From assembly GCA_963768715.1 (NCBI GenBank), contig CAVYJC010000003.1, forward strand, positions 124,001-188,000: a stretch of 64,000 bases of DNA, in the 5' to 3' direction. This document shows, one piece after another, positions 58,279-64,000 of this stretch. Made by a program: the position numbers and the translations under genes. The stretch is from DATKEJ01 sp963768715 (GTDB lineage Bacteria; Bacteroidota; Rhodothermia; Rhodothermales; DATKEJ01). How positions within the stretch are numbered: the stretch's first letter is position 1; each line of letters opens with the position of its first letter. The notes beneath the pieces are model-generated. The model searched no databases and was not told the DNA's origin. It worked only from the letters and a program-made list of their open reading frames with translations.

Positions 58279-59325
58279 TTAGAGAATCAGCATCGCATCG
58301 CCGAACGAAAAGAGGCGATACTTCTCTTTGATAGCCTCGTGGTAGGCGTGCATGAGGAAGTCGCGTCCCGAAAAAGCCGCAACGAGCATCATCAGCGTCG
58401 ATCGCGGCATGTGGAAATTGGTGAGCAGGCGCTCGGTGATTCGGAATTCGTAAGGAGGGTAGATGAACTTGTCGGTCCATCCAGACGACGCCTTGAGCAT
58501 GCCTGCTGCCGAAATACTTGATTCGACGGCTCTCACGACCGTCGTGCCCACGACGGTCACCGAATTCGAGGAAGAAGAAAGCGCACGGTTGACCGTGTCG
58601 GCAGCGCCCGCAGAGATTTCGAAATTCTCGGAATCCATGCGATGCTTCGTCAGATCCTCGACCTCAACGGGACGAAAGGTCCCCAAGCCGACGTGCAACG
58701 TCATTTTGACGATGTCGACGCCTTCGTCCCCGATGTTCTTCAGCAGCCGCTCCGTGAAGTGCAGACCGGCGGTCGGCGCAGCAACGGCGCCGCGATTCTT
58801 TGCGAAAATCGTCTGATAGCGCTCGCGGTCTTCCGGTTCGGCCGAGCGCTTTATGTAAGGCGGAATAGGCATCTCGCCGATCCGATCGATCAGGTCATAA
58901 AGCTCTTCGTTCTCGCCGTCGAAAAGGAAGCGAATGGTCCGCCCGCGGGAAGTCGTGTTGTCGATGACTTCGGCAACGAGATCATCACCGAAAAAGAGCT
59001 TGTTGCCGATCCTGATCTTACGTGCCGGTTCGACAATCACGTCCCAGAGCCGCGTGTCCGGATTCAGTTCACGGAGGAGGAATACCTCGATCTTCGCGCC
59101 CGTCTTTTCCTTATTCCCATGCAGTCGGGCCGGAAAGACTTTCGTGTCGTTCAGTACGAGCACGTCTCCTTTCGTAAAGTATTCTGGAAGATCCGAGATG
59201 AGCTTGTGCTCAATCGTTTCGGCCTTGCGATCGAGAACCATCAGGCGCGCGGAATCTCGCGGTTCCGCCGGATACTTGGCCACCAGTTTGGCCGGGTAGT
59301 CATAAATGAAATGGGAGAGTTTCAT
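58279..59325 (-). CDS. queA: S-adenosylmethionine:tRNA ribosyltransferase-isomerase
   Basis: The 348-residue enzyme makes epoxyqueuosine in tRNA. It has LSHFIYDYPAKLVAKYPAEP at the N-terminus, GDVLVLNDTKVFPARLHGNK near 50, PIPPYIKRSAEPEDRERYQT near 150, GAVAAPTAGLHFTERLLKNI near 178, and the C-terminal LTNFHMPRSTLMMLVAAFSG. MKLSHF at 59325 is the usual start; ATGs at 59337 and 59397 are in frame and cannot be excluded. It precedes ispD with 36 nt between, so it is first in the queA-ispD-ispF-dedA-racemase operon. Confidence 0.94.
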   Translation of the reverse strand: MKLSHFIYDYPAKLVAKYPAEPRDSARLMVLDRKAETIEHKLISDLPEYFTKGDVLVLNDTKVFPARLHGNKEKTGAKIEVFLLRELNPDTRLWDVIVEPARKIRIGNKLFFGDDLVAEVIDNTTSRGRTIRFLFDGENEELYDLIDRIGEMPIPPYIKRSAEPEDRERYQTIFAKNRGAVAAPTAGLHFTERLLKNIGDEGVDIVKMTLHVGLGTFRPVEVEDLTKHRMDSENFEISAGAADTVNRALSSSSNSVTVVGTTVVRAVESSISAAGMLKASSGWTDKFIYPPYEFRITERLLTNFHMPRSTLMMLVAAFSGRDFLMHAYHEAIKEKYRLFSFGDAMLIL

Positions 59326-59675
59326 CGGCGTCGACATACCAAAAATCGACGGGGCAGTACTCTTGATCGTAGTCTCGGCAGATGCGGTTGGCGACATAAA
59401 AAGGGGTTGGTACGTGGTTCGCTCGATAAAGGCGGATCGTAAGCCCTCAAACACTATCCGCTGTTTGGATCCCGCCCGGCGATGTCTCCACTGATGTGCA
59501 CTGACGCCACATTGTCGACCGCGGGGATCACGTGTATGCAGTCCTTGTTTGAGCGCGCTAAATATAACCTCACATTGAGCGCACGCCAAACGTCAGCGAC
59601 CCGCTGCAGGGCACCTCAGTACGGAAAACGACGATAACGAACCGATTTCGGAAAGATTTAACCGGACGTAACGTC
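59326..59675. other. intergenic gap with queA promoter region
   Basis: This 350-bp gap separates the fabI stop and the queA start, both on the minus strand. It should hold the queA operon promoter. A perfect short palindrome GGACGT-A-ACGTCC (59664-59676) touches the fabI stop codon. I see no gene, riboswitch-like fold or heptamer array. Confidence 0.5.
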
Positions 59676-60527
59676 CTATTCATCTTTCCTTCGGATTCCA
59701 GCGGTCGCTTCCGCAATGAGTTCGATGGTGCTATCCGACATGCCCATCCCACTGAACCCCCCGTCGTTGTACAGTGTTTGCATGGTCACGGCCCTCGTGA
59801 GGTCACTGAGCAGGGTGACGGTGTAGTCGGCACAACTCTCAGAATCGGCATTCCCGAGCGGCGACATCTGGTCGGCGAAATCGAACATCGCCTCAAATCC
59901 GGTGATCCCCTGCCCCGCCGTCGTCCGAGTCGGACTTTGCGACACGGCATTGATCCGGACACCGCGACTGCCGAGACGATAACCGTAGGAGCGTACGATC
60001 GACTCGAGCAGCGCCTTCGCGTCGCCCATTTCCGAATACTTCGAAAAGACCCGCTGGGCTCCGATGTAAGTCAGGGCAACGATCGAGGCGCCGTCCGCTA
60101 GGGAATCATTTTCGAGCGCGCTGGTAATTGTCCGATGGAGGCTGATCGCCGAAACGTCCAGCGTCCTGTGATACCAGTCGTAGTTGAGATCGGTGTACGG
60201 CTTGTCTTTTCGCACGTTGAGTCCCATCCCGATGGAATGGACGATGAAATCGAGGGGGGCGCCGAAGTGCTTCTTGGAGGCGGAAAAGAGTGCGTTCAGG
60301 TCATCCTGGCTCGTCGCATCCGCGTAGATAACGGGCGCATCGCCTGACAGCTTCGACAGTTCGTCGAGCTTGCCAAATCGCTCCGTGACGGGAGCGTTTG
60401 TCAGGACGAAGCGTCCTCCTTCGCGATACACGGCCTCAGCGATGGCCCATGCGATACTGCTTTCGATCATCGCACCGAATATGATTCCTCGCTTGCCTTC
60501 GAGGAGGCCGTAGGATTTGACGGGCAT
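59676..60527 (-). CDS. fabI: enoyl-[acyl-carrier-protein] reductase FabI
   Basis: The 283-residue SDR enzyme reduces trans-2-enoyl-ACP in fatty acid synthesis with NADH or NADPH. It starts LLEGKRGIIFGAMIESSIAW, the FabI cofactor loop, and has PLDFIVHSIGMGLNVRKDKP near 90. The catalytic Tyr and Lys follow in YIGAQRVFSKYSEMGDAKAL near 155, and SQSPTRTTAGQGITGFEAMF near 195. Length and the TAGQGI motif separate it from other SDRs. suhB lies 71 nt upstream in the same direction. Confidence 0.94.
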   Translation of the reverse strand: MPVKSYGLLEGKRGIIFGAMIESSIAWAIAEAVYREGGRFVLTNAPVTERFGKLDELSKLSGDAPVIYADATSQDDLNALFSASKKHFGAPLDFIVHSIGMGLNVRKDKPYTDLNYDWYHRTLDVSAISLHRTITSALENDSLADGASIVALTYIGAQRVFSKYSEMGDAKALLESIVRSYGYRLGSRGVRINAVSQSPTRTTAGQGITGFEAMFDFADQMSPLGNADSESCADYTVTLLSDLTRAVTMQTLYNDGGFSGMGMSDSTIELIAEATAGIRRKDE

Positions 60528-60598
60528 GTGGAATTGGTAGATTAGCTTTGTAAACGTCGTTAAGGTAGCAACACCCCTTTTTCCGTCCTAACCGGACC

Positions 60599-61414
60599 TC
60601 AGTGCTCAAGTCCGATGTCGCGCAATGGCTGAACCGAGGCCATAAGCAGGTCATGAAGCATACCGTTCGTGGCCAATACCTGCGGACGGTAGAGAAAATC
60701 GGTTCTTCCTCTAAAGTCGGTAACGGAGCCACCCGCCTCCTGGATTAGCAGCGAACCCGCCGCCGAATCCCAGGGCGACAGCCCAATCTCGAAGAAGCCG
60801 TCGTATCGGCCGCACGCCACATAAGCCAGATCTGCGGCAGCGGACCCCATCCTTCGCACGCTCTGCCAGGTGTGCATGGTCGCACCCAGCACGTCGAGAT
60901 ACTCTCTGAGAAAAGGCGTCGTGTAATCTCGCGTCGGGAAGCCGGTAGCGAGCATCGCACCTGCGGGAGACGACACGGAACTGACGTGCATGGGCTTCCC
61001 ATTCATCCTGGCGCCGCCACCCTTGACCGCATCGAACAACTCGTTTCGACCGATTTCCAGTACGACACCCACGACAATGGCGCCTTGGCATTGCAGGCCG
61101 ATGCTTACGGAAAACGGCGGCAGGCCGTGAACAAAGTTCGTGGTGCCGTCTAGCGGATCCACAATCCATTGATCGCGATGGCTATCCGGACGAGTCCCCG
61201 GCGCATCTTCTTCACCGAGAAATGCATACTCACCAAATGCGGAAAGCAACCCCTGGATCGTCTCCTGTGATTCTACGTCAACCGCCGTGACCAAGTCGTT
61301 TCGACCCTTTTCAGAGATCTCCGTCTCGCTGAGTCGTCCAACCCGTTCCCTTATCAAACTCGCCGCCTTCACTGCCGCTTCCACCGCGGCTTCGCGCTCC
61401 GCCTCGTATGCCAT
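60599..61414 (-). CDS. inositol monophosphatase family protein (SuhB-like)
   Basis: The 271-residue metal-dependent phosphatase has the motifs FLGEEDAPG near 70, WIVDPLDGTTNFVHGLPPFS near 88, and LSPWDSAAGSLLIQEAGGSV near 218. These bind Mg and the phosphate. Members hydrolyse inositol-1-phosphate or act as SuhB in ribosome biogenesis; either is possible. ATG at 61414 gives normal length. The adjacent lipoprotein gene starts divergently. Confidence 0.92.
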   Translation of the reverse strand: MAYEAEREAAVEAAVKAASLIRERVGRLSETEISEKGRNDLVTAVDVESQETIQGLLSAFGEYAFLGEEDAPGTRPDSHRDQWIVDPLDGTTNFVHGLPPFSVSIGLQCQGAIVVGVVLEIGRNELFDAVKGGGARMNGKPMHVSSVSSPAGAMLATGFPTRDYTTPFLREYLDVLGATMHTWQSVRRMGSAAADLAYVACGRYDGFFEIGLSPWDSAAGSLLIQEAGGSVTDFRGRTDFLYRPQVLATNGMLHDLLMASVQPLRDIGLEH

Positions 61415-61482
61415 TTATCGTTTTTGTTTTGGATGTTGTGCCGCGTAAAATACCCGCCGTCATTGCACCATGCACCGGAATC

Positions 61483-62259
61483 GTGCGCTCCCTCTTATCT
61501 GTCATATGTGTTTTGCTGATCGGGTGTCTGGGCGACCGGTCTCCGAACCCCGGCTCCAATGGACTGAGCGGGTCTGATACGACCGCTGCTGCCGTCCTTC
61601 GCAACGCTGATCGGAGCGCACTCGATCAGGCCGTCAGCCGTCTGGCGTCTTATGATTACACTCGAGCACGCAAAATTACCGTGCTTGATGAATCCGGTGG
61701 ACTGGTTCTCGATTACGCTTACTCAACGCGCTTCTCTGGGGCCTCCGAGAATCGGCTGGCCAACGTGGTGGATTCAAGCCTCGCGGGCAAAGGGAGCGCC
61801 GGGCTCTGGAAGGAGTATGCTGGAAGTCCGTCCGCAGAAGACACGATGGAATGGGGTCGTCGCCTGTTGCCGTCTGATCCACTCGTACTCGGGCTGCAAG
61901 GTACGGGATATTATCGCTATACGGATCGCAACGACACGACGATCGGTGACGTGCAGATTCGCCGGATAGAAGCGACGCTGATTTCAGGCGTGTCGCGGCC
62001 CGGAATCCAGTCCGGTCTGTTCTATGTCAGTGGAGACGGCGAAACGCTCGTTGGTTTCGACCTGCTGTTCGCCCATCAGTCGCTCCTTTTCGATGAGCAG
62101 AGTCGCTTCAGGTATCTTTTGCAGCGCGCAACAGACGAAAAGGAATGGCTCCCACTCGAAGTCACAGTCAACACATTCCTGAACCTCCCGCTTTCAAAAG
62201 GTCAGCGTTTCGAGCTTCGCGCACGGTACTCGGATCCCGTACCGAACCATGGTGACTGA
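61483..62259 (+). CDS. lipoprotein of unknown function
   Basis: The 258-residue product begins with a lipoprotein signal (LLSVICVLLIGC) from GTG at 61483. ATG at 61408 would overlap the suhB start and add a poor leader. The mature part has DYAYSTRFSGASENRLANVV, then GYYRYTDRNDTTIGDVQIRR and VSGDGETLVGFDLLFAHQSL, a beta-rich pattern without known motifs. The stop overlaps the birA start by 11 nt, so the gene is coupled to birA. Its role is unknown. Confidence 0.6.
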   Translation: MRSLLSVICVLLIGCLGDRSPNPGSNGLSGSDTTAAAVLRNADRSALDQAVSRLASYDYTRARKITVLDESGGLVLDYAYSTRFSGASENRLANVVDSSLAGKGSAGLWKEYAGSPSAEDTMEWGRRLLPSDPLVLGLQGTGYYRYTDRNDTTIGDVQIRRIEATLISGVSRPGIQSGLFYVSGDGETLVGFDLLFAHQSLLFDEQSRFRYLLQRATDEKEWLPLEVTVNTFLNLPLSKGQRFELRARYSDPVPNHGD

Positions 62260-63146
62260 TCACACGTTTCATCACATGCAGTCGCTGACTCGCCACATCG
62301 ACAGACTGAACGCTATGCTGCGCACAAACCGCTGCGGCAGGGCTTGCCGATGGTTCGACACGGTGGATTCGACTAACTCGGAGGCTCTGTCGTGGGCCAG
62401 GCAAGGTGCGGGGGCAGGATCTCTTGTCGTAGCGGATTTTCAGAAGCAGGGTCGGGGACGTTTCAAGCGCTCGTGGACTGCCGATCCGGGACGGAATCTG
62501 ACGTTCTCTCTTGTTCTGGATCGCCAATGAAGTGCGGGCTCACCTCGAACTGCTGCCGATTGCACTCGCAGTCGCCACTGCAGAGACGCTTGGGGCGATC
62601 GTCGCTCCTCACCAGCCGCTCATAAAATGGCCAAATGACGTTTTGCTGGCCGGTCGGAAAGTCTGCGGCATCCTCATCGAGTCGTCGCTGCCGTCCCACA
62701 GTGACCGACGTGGAGGCTACGTCGTGGCCGGTATCGGCATTAATGTCAATCAGGAGAAATTCCCTGACGAAATTGCAGAGGTGGCCACGTCGATCTTTCA
62801 GGTCCTCGGTCGACAGACCGACCGCATCCTGTTGCTCAGCGAAATCCTCCTTTCGATCGAGTCTGTGCTGGCTGAAACGGCAACCGGCGTGACGCAAGCC
62901 CTTCGAGATCGGTACGAGGCCCGGATGGCGGGCATCGGCGAGACCGTACGGTTTTCGTATGTCGAGCGCGACCGGGCAACCGAGGGAACGCTGCTTGGGA
63001 TCGACGATGCGGGCGGCCTGCGCATTCGGACTCAAGACGGCATCCAAACACTCAGAGCAGGCGAAGTGACATTGCGGGAGGCCCGACGCGGCCATTCCGC
63101 GATTGCCCGCGTTACAGATCAATCGAGGCCGGCATCCTCATCGTGA
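62249..63146 (+). CDS. birA: biotin-[acetyl-CoA-carboxylase] ligase, frameshifted
   Basis: The first frame reads FDTVDSTNSEALSWARQGAG, then VADFQKQGRGRFKRSWTADP and NLTFSLVL, the biotin-ligase N-terminal half with the GRGR substrate loop. It stops at 62530. The second frame continues LELLPIALAVATAETLGAIV, then IKWPNDVLLAGRKVCGILIE and VAGIGINVNQEKFPDE to 63146. One surplus base near 62515-62530 joins them, giving about 298 residues. No N-terminal HTH is seen, so it is the monofunctional type. The enzyme attaches biotin to carboxylases and is essential, so an assembly indel is likely. coaX follows after 1 nt. Confidence 0.9.
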
Positions 63147-63147
63147 C

Positions 63148-63921
63148 ATGCGGCTACTTGCAATCGATATCGGTAATTCGCGTATCAAATGCGCCCTGTT
63201 TCTCGAGACGGAAATCGAACGGACGTTCGAGATGGCATCTGACCGCCTCGCGTCCGGGGCCTCTTATCGACACGCGTTGCGGTCCCACGTTGGAGATCTT
63301 ATTCCCCAACGTGCTGCAATCGCGTCGGTCGTTCCGGAACTGGACGAGCGGATTTCTGACGCGGTGAAACGCGAATTCATGCTGCTCCCCGAGTTCATTC
63401 GTGCCGGCGACCTCGACGAACGCCTTCTCGAATACCATCCTCGGGCCAGCCTGGGCGCCGACCGCCTGGCCGCCGCGATCGCGGGCCATTTGCTCTACGG
63501 AGGAGGCGGGCGGCCGATCATCGTAATCGACGCCGGAACGGCCGTCACTTTCGAGGTGGTTGGATCAACGGGTCGCTATCTCGGCGGCGCTATCTGGGCG
63601 GGCCCGCAACTTGTGGCCGACGCACTGAGCCGCGGCACGAGCCTGTTACCGGACATCAATCCGGCGCTACCGAAACGTCTTCCGGCCACCGACACCGAAT
63701 CGTGTATCCGAGCGGGGATCCTCTACGGCTTTCTCGATGGCGCGGCGGGCATTCTCGACCGTCTGCAGAAAAAGGCCGGTCCGACAACCTACACGGTCGC
63801 GACAGGCGGATACGGCTCATGGCTCTGCGAGCGGCTCGACTCAATTCAAGCGTTCGATCCCACGCTCGTGCTGCACGGCATTCGGCTGATCGTGGAAGGC
63901 CGGCTGCCTACGCCCGAGTAA
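63148..63921 (+). CDS. coaX: type III pantothenate kinase
   Basis: The 257-residue enzyme phosphorylates pantothenate, the first step of CoA synthesis. It has RLLAIDIGNSRIKCALFLET at the start (phosphate loop), YHPRASLGADRLAAAIAGHL near 104, PIIVIDAGTAVTFEVVGSTG near 130 and YLGGAIWAGPQLVADALSRG near 150. All type III motifs are present. ATG at 63148 is chosen because it begins 1 nt after the birA stop; an extension to 63103 is possible. The birA-coaX order is common. The 3' end overlaps a convergent gene by 14 nt. Confidence 0.95.
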   Translation: MRLLAIDIGNSRIKCALFLETEIERTFEMASDRLASGASYRHALRSHVGDLIPQRAAIASVVPELDERISDAVKREFMLLPEFIRAGDLDERLLEYHPRASLGADRLAAAIAGHLLYGGGGRPIIVIDAGTAVTFEVVGSTGRYLGGAIWAGPQLVADALSRGTSLLPDINPALPKRLPATDTESCIRAGILYGFLDGAAGILDRLQKKAGPTTYTVATGGYGSWLCERLDSIQAFDPTLVLHGIRLIVEGRLPTPE

Positions 63922-64000
63922 ACATTGCGACGCGCGCAAGCACCATCTCCATCGCGACGTCGTTCATTCCACCGCCCGGAATAATGACGTCGGCGAACCT
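63908..64000 (-). CDS. C-terminal end of a uridine kinase-like protein
   Basis: The minus strand from the window edge reads RFADVIIPGGGMNDVAMEMV then LARVAMFTRA and stops at 63908-63910. The phrase FADVIIPxGGxNxVA is the C-terminal signature of uridine kinase (Udk). Only about 30 residues are in the window, so the assignment is provisional. The gene converges on coaX with a 14-nt overlap. Confidence 0.6.
   Translation of the reverse strand, partial: RFADVIIPGGGMNDVAMEMVLARVAMFTRA

Noticed and set aside
1..64000. search for tRNA, rRNA, insertion sequences and prophage genes
   Set aside because: No transposase, integrase, phage structural gene or tRNA-like cloverleaf was recognised by eye; a covariance search could still find a small RNA gene.

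Overview
The window looks like a chromosome segment of a GC-rich, Gram-negative member of the Bacteroidota group, most like the Rhodothermia/Salinibacter side. Three secreted proteins end in Por-type (T9SS) sorting domains, there are many lipoproteins, Shine-Dalgarno sequences are often weak, and isoprenoids are made by the MEP pathway (IspD, IspF, IspH). Nothing points to a plasmid, phage or insertion sequence, and I found no rRNA, tRNA or CRISPR array. The taxonomic reading is inference.

Layout. 1-2.2 kb: two glycosyltransferases behind a PqqD-like protein. 2.5-8.5 kb: T9SS beta-propeller, peroxiredoxin, DUF2339 membrane protein, phosphatase-like lipoprotein, DUF4861 protein. 8.6-12.1 kb: SMC. 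12.3-20.8 kb: S74-chaperone adhesin-like protein, a chimeric gene remnant, TauE/SafE transporter, TfoX-like protein, secreted T9SS protein, NHL propeller, D-aminoacylase-like lipoprotein. 21-29.4 kb: GDP-mannose 3,5-epimerase with a glycosyltransferase, a membrane histidine kinase without the usual phospho-acceptor His, a DUF885 lipoprotein and an amidohydrolase. 29.5-38.6 kb: secreted RidA, fatty-acid hydroxylase, ClpB, M20 peptidase, and an ispH/methyltransferase/lipoprotein operon with serial ATGA overlaps. 38.8-45.4 kb: DUF4397 T9SS protein, then a FemAB-like/DUF6798/flippase envelope-polysaccharide operon. 45.5-50.3 kb: bacilliredoxin, YtxH protein, greA, threonine aldolase, acetoacetyl-CoA synthetase. 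50.4-55.3 kb: tyrosine/homogentisate catabolism (HPPD, HmgA, FAH and an unknown partner). 55.6-64 kb: racemase, DedA, ispF, ispD, queA, fabI, suhB, a lipoprotein, birA, coaX and the end of a uridine kinase gene.

How the genes work together. HPPD, HmgA and FAH turn 4-hydroxyphenylpyruvate into fumarate plus acetoacetate, and the adjacent acetoacetyl-CoA synthetase would activate the acetoacetate. No maleylacetoacetate isomerase is visible; an unknown protein is co-oriented 12 nt upstream of FAH.

The most unusual structure is between genes. At least fourteen short tandem arrays with a 7-bp period (units such as AATGACT, GTCCGAG, GTTTGGT, AATTCTT, GAACGTG, CACGGAC) sit in intergenic DNA, mostly touching or within a few bases of a stop codon. 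One array supplies a gene's stop codon, and two inverted arrays bracket hppD. They resemble the heptameric STRR repeats known from cyanobacteria. Other notable signals are a greA leader terminator reminiscent of GraL, a fusion remnant of two neighbouring genes, and about eight apparent single-base frameshifts, several at homopolymers in otherwise well-conserved genes. The frameshifts may be assembly indels rather than real decay.
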